A program made the translations under genes and the position numbers. The notes beneath the pieces were generated by a model. That model searched no databases and had not been told where the DNA came from. It saw only the letters and a list, made by a program, of their open reading frames with translations. From Colwellia psychrerythraea (GTDB lineage Bacteria; Pseudomonadota; Gammaproteobacteria; Enterobacterales; Alteromonadaceae), in NCBI GenBank assembly GCA_002163005.1, contig MAAF01000082.1, forward strand, positions 1 through 49,197: a stretch of 49,197 nucleotides of DNA, read 5' to 3'. Within the stretch, counting starts at the first letter, position 1, and each line of letters opens with the position of its first letter. Shown in pieces: positions 29,200 to 40,093 of this stretch.

Positions 29200-29690
29200 A
29201 CGGCATCTCCTCTTTTCAATGATAGAGAACAGATGTGCAGCAATGTACTTCATAACTCACTGAACTGAATATCTGTTGTTGTTATTATTTTATCAACTAA
29301 CAAGAGCTCGGTTTAGCCACGGTTGCGCTATGTAGAACGGTTCATGACGAATATACATAATCTAGAGATCAAGTTAATTATCGACGTGAAATAGTAATCA
29401 GTCATAGCACTAGTGAATTAGTGTGACAGGATTAGCAAACAGACGCCTTTTTATTCTTTTTATGTTCGTTTTGTATGCGTTACTACTTATAGAATTACGC
29501 TAAAAATTGATCTAGGTCAAATATTTTATAACAGAGGAATTATAAAAAAACCATTTAATTCAATGGAGTAATAGCTCTAAAGAGAGTGTGAGCTATACTA
29601 GGACTAGCTTTGATTAAATTTAATAAAGGGATTTAAAAAGTGCAAAAAATTATGTGAAAATTTAGAAGGGAAAAATATTGGAGATAAATA
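29200..29690. other. Cox operon promoter region
   Basis: About 490 bases without a gene lie between the oxidase operon (leaving to the left) and the lexA terminator. It is AT-rich. The one clear signal is the FNR-type palindrome at 29507-29520. No small gene is seen. Confidence 0.6.
29507..29520 (-). promoter_or_regulatory. Probable FNR/EtrA-type operator
   Basis: TTGATCTAGGTCAA matches the FNR consensus TTGAT-N4-ATCAA with one change. The flanking genes both read leftward and lexA ends here, so the cox operon, about 300 bases away, is the only likely target. Oxygen-dependent control of the aerobic oxidase would make sense, most simply as repression when oxygen is absent. Confidence 0.6.
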
Positions 29691-29735
29691 AAAACGCCAT
29701 ATTTCTTACGCAGCAATTAGGTAATAAATATGGCG
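29691..29735 (-). terminator. Rho-independent terminator of lexA
   Basis: On the minus strand a perfect 10-bp stem (CGCCATATTT with AAATATGGCG) closes about 20 bases and is followed by TTTTTATTT. It begins 27 bases after the lexA stop. Confidence 0.85.
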
Positions 29736-29761
29736 AATGCTGTAACAGTGGCTAGGATGGA

Positions 29762-30397
29762 TTACATCCAACGGCCGCTTCGAATAATGCCGACGGCGAT
29801 ACCCTCAATAGTAAATTCTTGATTAGTTAAGTCGACTTTAATAGGAGAGAAGTCTTCATTTTCTGCATGCAAATAGACAATATTTCCTTCACGTTTAAAG
29901 CGCTTTACGGTGACATCACTTTCAACACGGGCAACAACAACCTGACCATTTTGTACTTCAGTAGTTTGATGCACAGCAAGTAAATCACCATCTAGAATAC
30001 CAATATCTTTCATGCTTTCGCCATTAACACGCAAGAGGTAATCGGCAGCAGGATGAAATAAATTACCATCCATTTTATAATGTTCTTCAATATGTTCTTG
30101 CGCCAAAATTGGTTCACCTGCGGCAACTCGCCCTATAAGTGGTAAACCTTCTGCTTCAAGCATCTCTTCAACTAAACGAATGCCACGAGAAGTGCCTGCA
30201 AGCATTTCAATGTAGCCTTTTTTTGCTAAGGCTTTTAAGTGTTCTTCGGCGGCATTAGCTGATTTAAAGCCAAAAAAATTAGCGATTTCGGCACGTGTAG
30301 GTGGCATGCCTGTATCTTGAATTTTTGCTTTGATTAAATCATAAATCTGTTGCTGTCGTTTAGTCAGCGGGCGTAATTCGGTAGTTGAATCTATCAT
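29762..30397 (-). CDS. lexA: SOS repressor LexA
   Basis: LexA represses the DNA-damage regulon and cleaves itself when RecA is activated. The 211-residue protein has the N-terminal winged helix ([23 protein letters not shown]), cleavage site Ala93-Gly94 in GRVAAGEP, catalytic Ser128 in GESMKD and Lys165 in VTVKRFK. Two LexA boxes lie just upstream, so it is autoregulated. A terminator follows. Confidence 0.97.
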   Translation of the reverse strand: MIDSTTELRPLTKRQQQIYDLIKAKIQDTGMPPTRAEIANFFGFKSANAAEEHLKALAKKGYIEMLAGTSRGIRLVEEMLEAEGLPLIGRVAAGEPILAQEHIEEHYKMDGNLFHPAADYLLRVNGESMKDIGILDGDLLAVHQTTEVQNGQVVVARVESDVTVKRFKREGNIVYLHAENEDFSPIKVDLTNQEFTIEGIAVGIIRSGRWM

Positions 30398-30406
30398 AGC
30401 TTTAGC

Positions 30407-30422
30407 CTGTAAATTTACACAG
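30407..30422. promoter_or_regulatory. LexA box (proximal)
   Basis: CTGTAAATTTACACAG fits CTGT-N8-ACAG exactly and lies ten bases upstream of the lexA start. Confidence 0.92.
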
Positions 30423-30427
30423 TATTA

Positions 30428-30443
30428 CTGGCAGTATATACAG
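30428..30443. promoter_or_regulatory. LexA box (distal)
   Basis: CTGGCAGTATATACAG fits the CTG-N10-CAG core with one mismatch in the outer tetramer. Centre-to-centre spacing from the proximal box is 21 bp, two helical turns, as in E. coli lexA. Confidence 0.85.
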
Positions 30444-30496
30444 GTTAATTTTAAAGGCAAGCTTTTACTTAAATATCAATGGCTATAAGAAAGTGC

Positions 30497-31105
30497 TCAC
30501 TTCTTTATGTGGATAGGTATAAGTTCTATAATAATCATATTCTTACCGGTAATAGTGATAACTGATAAGTGATTGCTTGGTAAGGGGGGGGTAGGTTGAT
30601 ACTTGATGAGGTGGCCAACAGGTACCGTACAGTCTTCATTTTCAGATGTATTTACAATCATGTTGTCAGTTAAGCTATAAGCAAACAATAAGTTATCTGC
30701 TAACAGTTCAATAGTGACTCCTTGTTGCTCAATATAACAGTTAACCTCTGGTGAGAATGACAGTTGATTAGTCATAATATTAAAATCTTTAATAGCGCCA
30801 TTAATTAAACAACCATGGGTTTTACTACTGCCATCAAAGCGAGCGATATCCAGTAAGTTAGTTAATTCATCAATATCGCCATTTCGATGTTCGAGTGTTA
30901 AACCCTCACCATCAATGAGTACTAAATTACGTTGATAACCTGAAAAATTAGAGAAGTCACCGTCATTGACCACACTGGCAATACTTAAACGCCAATCAAA
31001 ATCATCCAAATTACCACCCTCGCTAATGGCTAATTCAGTAGTGTGGCCTAAACCATTTTTCCATGGAATAGTGTTAAAATTTTCAGGAGTGAATACAGTA
31101 TGCAT
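30497..31105 (-). CDS. HutD/Ves-family protein
   Basis: The 202-residue protein has the family's N-terminal PWKNGLGHTTELA motif and the following DFDWRLSIASV and GDFSNFSGYQRNLVLIDGEGLTL, a cupin-type fold. HutD proteins occur with histidine degradation genes and Ves with cold-related expression in E. coli, but the activity is unknown. No hut gene is nearby. A run of eight C (coding strand; 30584-30591) encodes part of TPPLP, about 30 residues from the end. Confidence 0.85.
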   Translation of the reverse strand: MHTVFTPENFNTIPWKNGLGHTTELAISEGGNLDDFDWRLSIASVVNDGDFSNFSGYQRNLVLIDGEGLTLEHRNGDIDELTNLLDIARFDGSSKTHGCLINGAIKDFNIMTNQLSFSPEVNCYIEQQGVTIELLADNLLFAYSLTDNMIVNTSENEDCTVPVGHLIKYQPTPPLPSNHLSVITITGKNMIIIELIPIHIKK

Positions 31106-31196
31106 AGATGACCTTCAGCGTAATTTTTTGCCATATTACTTAGTTTATCTTTATAGGCAAGGTTATTTATGTGTCGCTTTATTTTGATAATTACAT

Positions 31197-31396
31197 TATA
31201 CCAATTTGATTAAATTATTGCTCACTTGTACTGGTTAAAATAGTTCATGTCGGCGTTGCTCTCACTCCTAATAGCCAGCTATTACTCAATCGAGCGCCTT
31301 GTCCTGAAATATTTTTCCTACGTACAACAAGATCACAAACTTAATTAAACTGGTATTAGACCAAACGGATAAGTTTTATTAGTCCAGTTGGTATTA
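31197..31396. repeat. Inverted-repeat element, TATACCAAT family
   Basis: The left end TATACCAATTTGATTAAAT and an inverse end AATTAAACTGGTATTA (to 31358) enclose about 125 bases without coding potential. A second, shorter palindromic unit follows at once (ACCAAACGG to GTTGGTATTA, ending near 31396). Similar ends occur at 8691 (ATACCAAACGGATTAATTTT) and at the window-end element. It lies between the HutD gene and the thiamin riboswitch. Confidence 0.7.
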
Positions 31397-31480
31397 GTAC
31401 TTGCTATGCGTTCTGCGCTCACGTTAGAATTAAAAGCGTGAATAGTTAATACTTTCAAATTAAGCATTAACTACCACAAC

Positions 31481-31562
31481 ACTTGTCGGAGTGCCCAAGG
31501 CTGAGATCGCGAAAGCGGGATCCGTAAAACCTGATCAGATTAATATCTGCGTAGGAAACAAG
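31481..31562 (+). promoter_or_regulatory. TPP riboswitch (THI element)
   Basis: The conserved parts are in order: GGAGTGCCC and GGCTGAGAT, a small variable stem (CGCGAAAGCG), then ACCTGATCAG, TAATATCTGCGTAGGAAAC. The closing stem CTTGT (31482) with ACAAG (to 31562) is intact. It senses thiamin pyrophosphate and should switch off the following thi operon. Confidence 0.96.
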
Positions 31563-31563
31563 A

Positions 31564-31610
31564 AAGAGTGATTAAGCCCTTGTGCTTAGCTTTTAATCAA
31601 CCTCTTTTTG
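31564..31610 (+). terminator. Riboswitch-controlled terminator of the thi operon
   Basis: Just after the riboswitch, AGAGTGATTAA pairs with TTAATCA and CTCT (one bulge) around an inner TAAGC/GCTTA stem, followed by five T. This is the expected expression platform for TPP-dependent termination. Confidence 0.85.
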
Positions 31611-31682
31611 CCTATTTTTAACTAAAAAATTAGTTAAAAAACTCCGCCTATTTTTATTTTTTTCTTACTTTTATATCAATAA

Positions 31683-33689
<2,007 letters not shown>

Positions 33690-33727
33690 TTTTATCTAGT
33701 CACTCTCGCATTTTTAGCGGGTTATAC

Positions 33728-33761
33728 ATTGGCTCCCCGATAAGAAAATTTGGGGGCCAAT
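33728..33761 (+). other. Intercistronic hairpin between thiC and thiO
   Basis: ATTGGCTCCCC (33728-33738) pairs with GGGGGCCAAT (33752-33761) around 13 bases. No U-tract follows, so it more likely affects mRNA stability or partial attenuation than termination. Confidence 0.55.
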
Positions 33762-33784
33762 ATTATGGTTTTAGGCGGATAAAC

Positions 33785-34993
33785 ATGAATATTGCCATTG
33801 TTGGCGCTGGATTGATGGGGCGATTACTTGCTTTATCCTTACTTCGCAATGAACAGCTGAGTCAAAAACAGCTCCAAAGTGTAAGTATTACTTTATTTGA
33901 TAAGGATAATAAACTCGCCCACAACAGTGCAGCTTATGCTGCCGCGGGGTTGCTAACACCATTGGGTGAATCACTTCATTGTGAGCCTAATATCGTTAAC
34001 ATGGGTTTTGAGTCATTACGTTTATGGCCGACTTTGCTCGACAGTTTAGATGAACATACTATTTTTCAACAAACTGGCGCCATCATGGTAAGTCATGAGC
34101 AAGATAAAGGTGACTATCAACGTTTTGTTAGGCACTTAAAAAACAATTACCCAGAGCAAGAGCTACACAAGTTAGATCGACAAGCGTTATTGGCATTAGA
34201 GCCAGAAATAGGCCGAAGTTTCAATCAGGGTTTGTACCTGCCACAAGAAGGGCAGTTGGGTAATCGCCGTTTGTTAGTTGCACTGCGTAAGCAGCTGGAA
34301 AAAGAAAGTCATCAGGCAGCTTTCGGTAATAAACTTAATTGGTTGAGTGAATGTCAGGTGGAGGAGATTAATACCACCGAGCATGAGAGTAAGGTGACGT
34401 TCCGCCAAGACAATAAGCAGCACAGACAGCAATTTGATTTAGTGATTGATTGTCGCGGCACAGGGGCGAGTAGTAAAAATAGTGCGAGTATTTGTGCTCC
34501 GTTGGCAGATTTACGATCGGTCAGGGGCGAGCTATTTCAGTTGTACGCACCTGATGTCAATATTTCAAGGCCAATACGATTAATGCATCCAAGATATCAG
34601 CTTTACATAGCGCCAAAAGGCAAAGGCTTTTATGTGGTTGGTGCCACTGAAATTGAAAGTGATGATGACTCACCGATGACAGTTCGCTCAGCAATGGAGT
34701 TACTCAGTGCTGCGTATAGCGTACACCCGGGTTTTGCTGAAGCAAATATCCGTCAACACGTGAGTCAATGTCGGCCAGCTTTTAGTGACAATCAGCCTAA
34801 AATTACCGTGCAAGATTCACTTATTCAAGTAAATGGTTTATTTCGCCACGGTTTTTTAATTGCGCCGGTGGTATTGAAACAAACCCTTGCGGTTATTGCC
34901 AATCAACTAAACTATACCAATAACACTTTACCTTATACTGATTTATTACCCGTGGTTACGTTAGGTAGAAAAGTCAACCAGACAGCAATTTAA
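33785..34993 (+). CDS. thiO: Glycine oxidase ThiO (FAD-dependent)
   Basis: ThiO oxidizes glycine to the imine used by ThiG to make the thiazole. The 402-residue DadA-type flavoprotein starts with the dinucleotide motif VGAGLMGRLLAL and has AAAGLLTPLGE and GHGFLIAPV-like RHGFLIAPV near the end. ThiO replaces the oxygen-sensitive ThiH, fitting aerobic life. It is second in the operon. Confidence 0.9.
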   Translation: MNIAIVGAGLMGRLLALSLLRNEQLSQKQLQSVSITLFDKDNKLAHNSAAYAAAGLLTPLGESLHCEPNIVNMGFESLRLWPTLLDSLDEHTIFQQTGAIMVSHEQDKGDYQRFVRHLKNNYPEQELHKLDRQALLALEPEIGRSFNQGLYLPQEGQLGNRRLLVALRKQLEKESHQAAFGNKLNWLSECQVEEINTTEHESKVTFRQDNKQHRQQFDLVIDCRGTGASSKNSASICAPLADLRSVRGELFQLYAPDVNISRPIRLMHPRYQLYIAPKGKGFYVVGATEIESDDDSPMTVRSAMELLSAAYSVHPGFAEANIRQHVSQCRPAFSDNQPKITVQDSLIQVNGLFRHGFLIAPVVLKQTLAVIANQLNYTNNTLPYTDLLPVVTLGRKVNQTAI

Positions 34994-35005
34994 GAGGGTC
35001 ATCTT

Positions 35006-35218
35006 ATGAACATTCATATTAACGGAAAAGCCTACCCTTTAGGCAATGAAACACATATTAGTGTTAGCTCAGCGTTAACCTTGCATTTTATCGAACCGCA
35101 ACAGAGTACGTTTGCCGTGGCGCTTAATGGTGACTTTGTCGGTAAAACAGATTACGACACTACCATGGTAAAAAATGGCGATAGCCTTGATGTCTTACAA
35201 CCTATTCAGGGAGGCTAA
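35006..35218 (+). CDS. thiS: Sulfur carrier protein ThiS
   Basis: The 70-residue ubiquitin-like protein ends in the functional Gly-Gly (PIQGG), which is made into a thiocarboxylate that donates sulfur to thiazole. It has VALNGDFV and [10 protein letters not shown] as expected. It lies between thiO and thiG with gaps of 12 and 5 bases. No thiF for its adenylation is present in this window. Confidence 0.95.
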   Translation: MNIHINGKAYPLGNETHISVSSALTLHFIEPQQSTFAVALNGDFVGKTDYDTTMVKNGDSLDVLQPIQGG

Positions 35219-35223
35219 CTTTA

Positions 35224-36021
35224 ATGTCATTGAATATCTACGGACAAAATTTAGATAGCCGTTTGCTTATTGGCAGCGCGTTGTACCCTTCACCACAAGT
35301 GATGAAACAAGCGATTTTGGCCAGTGGCTCACAAGTGGTAACCCTATCGTTGAAACGTCAAAATCCGGCAGAACAAGCAGGTCAACAAATATGGCATTAC
35401 TTACAAGAAGTCGTAACCGAAGTGAACGGTCACTTACTACCAAATACTGCAGGCTGTAAAACAGCGAAAGAAGCAGTGACTTTAGCTAAGCTGAGCCGTG
35501 AAATTTTTCAAACTAACTGGCTGAAATTAGAAGTGATTGGCGATGATTATAATTTACAGCCTGATCCTATTGAGTTACTTCATGCAGCCGAAGAGTTAAT
35601 AAAGGATGGTTTTAAAGTATTACCGTACTGTACCGATGATTTAGTACTTTGTCAGCGTTTATATGATTTAGGTTGTGAAGTGATCATGCCGTGGGCATCG
35701 CCAATTGGCACAGGCAAGGGGTTGATGAATCCTTATAACTTAGAAACTATTCGCTTACGTTTACCCGATGCAACTTTGATATTAGATGCCGGGATTGGCA
35801 AACCCTCAGATGCTTGTTTGGCGATGGAAATGGGTTATGACGGTATTTTACTCAATAGTGCCGTGGCACTGGCAGATAACCCAGTATTGATGGCAAAAGC
35901 GTTTGGGCAAGCATTGCAAGCAGGTGAACAAGGGTATGTGGCGGGGGTTATGCAGGAAAGGCAAACTGCTCATCCATCCACGCCGACACTTGATACTCCA
36001 TTCTGGCACCAAAATAGCTAA
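35224..36021 (+). CDS. thiG: Thiazole synthase ThiG
   Basis: ThiG condenses deoxyxylulose phosphate, the glycine imine and ThiS-bound sulfur into the thiazole phosphate. The 265-residue TIM-barrel protein has [35 protein letters not shown] (Lys for the imine), [12 protein letters not shown] and VLLD-like [13 protein letters not shown]. Length fits the family. Small changes, such as SALY in place of the usual TGKY, are noticeable. Confidence 0.95.
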   Translation: MSLNIYGQNLDSRLLIGSALYPSPQVMKQAILASGSQVVTLSLKRQNPAEQAGQQIWHYLQEVVTEVNGHLLPNTAGCKTAKEAVTLAKLSREIFQTNWLKLEVIGDDYNLQPDPIELLHAAEELIKDGFKVLPYCTDDLVLCQRLYDLGCEVIMPWASPIGTGKGLMNPYNLETIRLRLPDATLILDAGIGKPSDACLAMEMGYDGILLNSAVALADNPVLMAKAFGQALQAGEQGYVAGVMQERQTAHPSTPTLDTPFWHQNS

Positions 36022-36066
36022 TAAATACGTCATTAGCTGGCTTTACTGCTTCGTTGAAAATGCTCA

Positions 36067-36080
36067 CCTAGTAAACTAGG
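36067..36080. repeat. Short palindrome in thiG-thiDE gap
   Basis: CCTAGT and ACTAGG separated by two bases form a small hairpin inside a stretch (GCTTCGTTGAAAATGCTCAC and flanks) that resembles a dispersed intergenic repeat of Alteromonadales. Repeat status is from memory only. Confidence 0.35.
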
Positions 36081-36179
36081 CTCCGCGTATTCGCCTTGCA
36101 TTAAAACCAACTAACTTAGCCTTTAAGCTATTTATTTCTTTGAATTATGTAATATTAAACGCAGTAAAAAGTGACATTG

Positions 36180-37772
36180 ATGACTGATATGATTAAGAAA
36201 AAAACGATAATCTGGACTATTTCGGGCAGTGATTGCTCTGGTGGAGCAGGTATTGCAGCCGATATTAAAACGGGGCATGGTTTGGGGGTTGAAGTTTGCC
36301 ACCTTATTACTGCCAATACGGTACAGAACTCGCGTCAACTGCTATCGGTAAATGCTATTTCGGTTGAACTATTGCAGCAACAAGCAGCGATACTAATGGA
36401 TGACAAACCGCCATCGGTCATCAAAATTGGTTTAGTGGCTAACGCAGAGCAAGTACAGTGGTTAGCCCGATTTCTCGAGCAAACTAAACAAATCATACCC
36501 AATGTCATTAGCGTTTATGATCCTGTCGGCCAAGCAAGTGTCGGTGGCAGTTTTAATACGCTTACTTTAGCGCAGTTAGCGCCCTTATTAGAGCAAATTG
36601 ATGTCATTACACCAAACTTGATGGAAGCAAAAAGCTTAGCGAAATTAGATAAGTTAGTCGGTGAAAATAATGCTGAAACCCTTGCTAAAAAAATCTATCA
36701 AGACTTTGCTATTAACACCATTATTGTTAAAGGTGGACATAATCAAGATGATGATAAACACTCAATTGATTACTGTTATCATCAATTAAATCAGCTGCAT
36801 GGCAAGCAAGATAACCAAGATAAAACCCAAACAGCGATGAGCTACCAGTTAAGTGCTAAACGTATTGAAAGCCATTATAGTCATGGCGGCGGCTGTAGTT
36901 TTGCCACTGCATTAACGAGTTTTCTTGCCCAAGGTTACTTAGTACGTGATGCTTTCACTTTAGCAAAAACATTTATCAGCCAAGGTTTAAGCGCTAATGA
37001 GCAAATAAGTGAATTACACGGTCATCAATATTATGGTGCATTTGAACAGCAAGGTTGGCCACGTAACGCTGAATTCTTTCCTGAAGTTATTGATGTGCTT
37101 AGCAAACAATATCAAAAGTTACCGGCTTTTAACTCGTTAGATTTAGCAGAGAAAAAACTTGGCCTTTATCCTGTCATTGATTCATTATACTGGCTAAAGC
37201 GATTATTACCGTTAGGCTTAGAAATTATTCAGTTACGCGTGAAAAACTTAACTGAAAGGGAATTAGAACATGTCATTATTGAAGCAGTAGCGCTGGCAAA
37301 AGAATACGATACTCGTTTGTTTATTAATGATTATTGGCAACTAGCAATTAAGCACGGTGCTTATGGTGTTCATATTGGCCAAGAAGATCTACAAGATGCA
37401 GATCTAACTGCAATTCAGCAGTCGGGAATACGTTTAGGCATAAGTACTCACGGTTGTTATGAATTTTTATTAGCACAACAGTTACAGCCGTCTTATTTAG
37501 CCATTGGAGCAATATTTCCAACTAAAACCAAAGACATGACCGGGCAAATTCAAGGGTTGGATAATTTAAGACAAGTATTAGGTTTGCGCCCTGAAAATAA
37601 GCAACAACAAATTCCTGTGGTTGCTATTGGCGGTATTACTCTAGAACGTGCAGCAGAAGTTATCGCAACAGGCGTAGAAAGTATTGCTGTCGTTACTGCA
37701 ATAACTGAAGCTGAGTGCTCACATGGCATTTCTCCTGAGCAGGCAGTCACTCGATTGCAAGACATAGTATAA
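36180..37772 (+). CDS. Fused HMP-phosphate kinase / thiamin-phosphate synthase (ThiD-ThiE)
   Basis: The roughly 530-residue protein joins two steps: phosphorylation of HMP phosphate (ThiD, about residues 8-280) and coupling of the pyrimidine to the thiazole (ThiE, about 325-525). ThiD motifs are SGSDCSGGAGIAADIKT and the anion-hole stretch SHGGGCSFATAL, where the usual GTGCT reads GGGCS but the catalytic Cys remains. ThiE motifs are IIQLRVKN, NDYWQLAIKHGAYGVHIGQEDL (split here), GAIFPTKTK and VVAIGGIT. Starts at 36171 (GTG), 36180 or 36189 are possible; I chose the ATG at 36180 without a decisive ribosome site. It is the last gene of the thi operon. Confidence 0.92.
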   Translation: MTDMIKKKTIIWTISGSDCSGGAGIAADIKTGHGLGVEVCHLITANTVQNSRQLLSVNAISVELLQQQAAILMDDKPPSVIKIGLVANAEQVQWLARFLEQTKQIIPNVISVYDPVGQASVGGSFNTLTLAQLAPLLEQIDVITPNLMEAKSLAKLDKLVGENNAETLAKKIYQDFAINTIIVKGGHNQDDDKHSIDYCYHQLNQLHGKQDNQDKTQTAMSYQLSAKRIESHYSHGGGCSFATALTSFLAQGYLVRDAFTLAKTFISQGLSANEQISELHGHQYYGAFEQQGWPRNAEFFPEVIDVLSKQYQKLPAFNSLDLAEKKLGLYPVIDSLYWLKRLLPLGLEIIQLRVKNLTERELEHVIIEAVALAKEYDTRLFINDYWQLAIKHGAYGVHIGQEDLQDADLTAIQQSGIRLGISTHGCYEFLLAQQLQPSYLAIGAIFPTKTKDMTGQIQGLDNLRQVLGLRPENKQQQIPVVAIGGITLERAAEVIATGVESIAVVTAITEAECSHGISPEQAVTRLQDIV

Positions 37773-37808
37773 TAGCGAAATTACATACATGTTCAAATTG
37801 CTTGGGTA

Positions 37809-38122
37809 TATACCCACTCCACTTGAAGATGCTCGTTTCAGGAAGTCTGAGCGCTTCATGATCAAGGCGCATTTTTTTATTAAGGGTCATTCAGGAGAAT
37901 ATGCTCCTGCATTCTCTAATAACACCATCCATGTAGCGTCCTTAAAAAGAAATGTAACGCAGAGTATGATTTGCTCAGCCGTCCCCAAGGGGCTGGTTTA
38001 GAGACGCTTTATGCTGCGTTATTGATTTAGACAATAGAATAACTATTCTCTTCTATCAATGCCTTGCCTAAAGGCGTTTCTAATTCCAGCTGAATCATGC
38101 ATATTCGAGTGGAACGGGTATA
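37809..38122. repeat. 314-bp MITE-like element
   Basis: The ends are imperfect 24-bp inverted repeats: TATACCCACTCCACTTGAAG on the left and TTCGAGTGGAACGGGTATA on the right. Inside is a core (about 38011-38075) that folds into a nested hairpin with a GAATAAC loop, shared with the element at the window ends, although the outer ends differ. There is no transposase; a 70-codon open frame inside is not considered a gene. Partial relatives lie at 12901, 13836 and 18108. Confidence 0.85.
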
Positions 38123-38156
38123 TGATGTCATTGATAAATATTGGTTAAGGATAATA

Positions 38157-38618
38157 ATGAAGCTTTTAGAAAATAAAATACCGCCGCCTTTAGTGGCCTT
38201 ATTGATCGCGTTAGGGATGTGGTGGGTAAGTACAGTAACGCCAGTTATCTTATTAACAAATACAGTAAAAATAGCGTTAGTTACTGGTTTTATTTCTATC
38301 GGTGTTTTCTTTGATCTTGCAGGAGTTATATCTTTTCGAATGGCTAAAACGACGGTGAATCCGCTAAAACCTAATACAGCAAGCTCCTTAGTAACATCAG
38401 GTATTTATCAAGTTACCCGTAATCCCATGTATGTAGGCTTTGTTGCTTTTTTATTGGCTTGGGCAAGCTTTTTAGGATCGGCGTGGGGACTTATTCTAAT
38501 TCCGTTGTATATAGCTTATATTCAACGTTTTCAGATAATCCCTGAAGAAAGAGCGTTAACAATATTATTCAAAGAAGAATTTACAGACTATAAAGCAAAG
38601 GTTCGCCCTTGGTTATAA
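38157..38618 (+). CDS. ICMT/PEMT-like membrane methyltransferase
   Basis: The 153-residue protein has four hydrophobic segments and the conserved C-terminal pattern of isoprenylcysteine carboxyl methyltransferase-like proteins: TSGIYQVTRNPMYVGF, then IPEERAL and FTDYKAKVRPW near the end. The true substrate in bacteria is unknown. The ATG at 38157 has AAGG seven bases upstream. The frame is open back to 38097, but those codons come from the end of the MITE-like element. Confidence 0.85.
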   Translation: MKLLENKIPPPLVALLIALGMWWVSTVTPVILLTNTVKIALVTGFISIGVFFDLAGVISFRMAKTTVNPLKPNTASSLVTSGIYQVTRNPMYVGFVAFLLAWASFLGSAWGLILIPLYIAYIQRFQIIPEERALTILFKEEFTDYKAKVRPWL

Positions 38619-38676
38619 TGACTACATATAACGAATACTAGCCGAAGTTAAGAAAATAATATTGCTTATTACGAGT

Positions 38677-38716
38677 AAAAAAGGGGGAGATACAATGTAG
38701 TATTTCCCCCTTTTTT
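38677..38716. terminator. Bidirectional terminator between methyltransferase and carbonic anhydrase genes
   Basis: AAAAAAGGGGGA on the left pairs with TTCCCCCTTTTTT on the right around a short loop, with A- and T-runs on both sides. It ends both converging genes. Confidence 0.9.
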
Positions 38717-38746
38717 CGTTCTTAATCATTTATACCCGATAGAGTT

Positions 38747-39598
38747 TTACATTGCAGATAATAGTCTTGGATTAACCACTAAGTTTCTAACACCGTGGGC
38801 GTGATCTTCTTTAAAGACATTACCTTTACACCACTGACCAACGGATTCGATATTTACTTTCGCCACTTTTGGACGAACGCTCCATGAAACTTGAAATGGC
38901 GAGCCTTTTTCATTATAACCAGGGCCAGTGGTTGAACCTGTGTATTGAACAGGAGAGCCAGTATTACTCGGAATGTTTAATGCCTGTTGATAACCACCTT
39001 TAACGCCGTGTTTAGTTAATTCATTAAAGTCTAAAGCCTTACCATCATTCACTAAAACATAAACTTGCGTTTCAACACGCAATTGTGGGTTACCAATTGA
39101 ATCGCTTAAGCATGCACCTAAAGTCGGGCCAGGCATTATTTGTGCGGTTGAATGGACATAATGTACTTCAATAGTATCTCCGGCATTTAAAGCACCGTGC
39201 TTGCTTGGGCATACTGCTGATTTGGTCGCTTTCTTTTCACTTGAACTCAACTTGCCAGAATAAACATAACCACTTTGAAAACCATGGCCATCGCCATTGC
39301 CGGCGTATTTACTAAACTCGCCACCTTTATGTTCAGCATTTTTATGAAAGTGAATATTACAAAGGTTCATATCTGTGTATGTAGGAGCAGCACCGAAAAT
39401 TCGGGCATTGGTACCTTTGATTGAATCAATATCTCGTGGTGATTGGGGACCAAAACCTTTACCATCAGTATTTTTTTCTAGCATTGCACGTTGCTTGGCA
39501 ATGACGTTATCAGAAACGTTATCGTGACCACCACCGGCACAAGCTGTCAATGGTACTAGTATAGTGGCGATAGCCAATGCAATAATATTTGTCTTCAT
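38747..39598 (-). CDS. Probable delta-class carbonic anhydrase, lipoprotein
   Basis: The 283-residue protein has a lipoprotein signal ending LTAC (Cys at about 20) with Ala at +2, which favours the outer membrane. The segment MNLCNIHFHKNAEHKGGEFS has the His-x-His and further His pattern of the delta carbonic anhydrases known from diatoms, and KHGVKGGYQQALNIP and the C-terminal GQWCKGNVFKEDHAHGVRN fit bacterial members of the class. It would hydrate CO2 in the periplasm. I recall the family from motif appearance, not alignment. An AAGGGT ribosome site precedes the ATG. The gene is alone between a terminator and a 490-base intergenic region. Confidence 0.78.
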   Translation of the reverse strand: MKTNIIALAIATILVPLTACAGGGHDNVSDNVIAKQRAMLEKNTDGKGFGPQSPRDIDSIKGTNARIFGAAPTYTDMNLCNIHFHKNAEHKGGEFSKYAGNGDGHGFQSGYVYSGKLSSSEKKATKSAVCPSKHGALNAGDTIEVHYVHSTAQIMPGPTLGACLSDSIGNPQLRVETQVYVLVNDGKALDFNELTKHGVKGGYQQALNIPSNTGSPVQYTGSTTGPGYNEKGSPFQVSWSVRPKVAKVNIESVGQWCKGNVFKEDHAHGVRNLVVNPRLLSAM

Positions 39599-40093
39599 GT
39601 TTTACCCTTAAGGTTGTTGATTAACTGGTTACTTACGGCGAATAGCACTATTTAAGTATTTTCTACATTCCTAAGCCAATATAGACAGTAGTTTTACGGA
39701 TTATCATATGAAAACAAAGCTATTCTGCGCTTTTATTATATAGCTGCTAAATGATAAAACTACAAGTCATCTTTATTGGTGAAATTGCACAGTTAAACAA
39801 TGTTAGGCTTTGTTTTTTATTGCTTTTCATCATAAGTTAATGGCTAAGTATGCTACAGCAAAACGTGATATTAGACACTAGCACTATCCTGTTATAAACC
39901 ACCTAATATGTTAAAAATTGTAATTACTGTAATGTATGATGTTATGGGATTGGTAATAGTTGATAGCGGGTATATATCGCTAATACGGATAAACAATCAA
40001 TGTTGTGAGTGAAAAATAGCCAGCTATAATTTTAATAGTTGCAGACATAAAAACATTATCTGATATGTCTGGCATTTAATTAGGAGTATTATT
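39599..40093. other. Intergenic region between carbonic anhydrase and AbrB-like genes
   Basis: About 495 AT-rich bases should hold the divergent promoters of both genes. A stretch near 39964 (AGCGGGTATATATCGCT) recalls the TATACCC repeat ends. No open frame of interest is seen. Confidence 0.5.

Noticed and set aside
37789..38001. Open frame of 70 codons near the thiE end
   Set aside because: It lies almost wholly inside the MITE-like element and its sequence follows the repeat, with no ribosome site or protein-like features.
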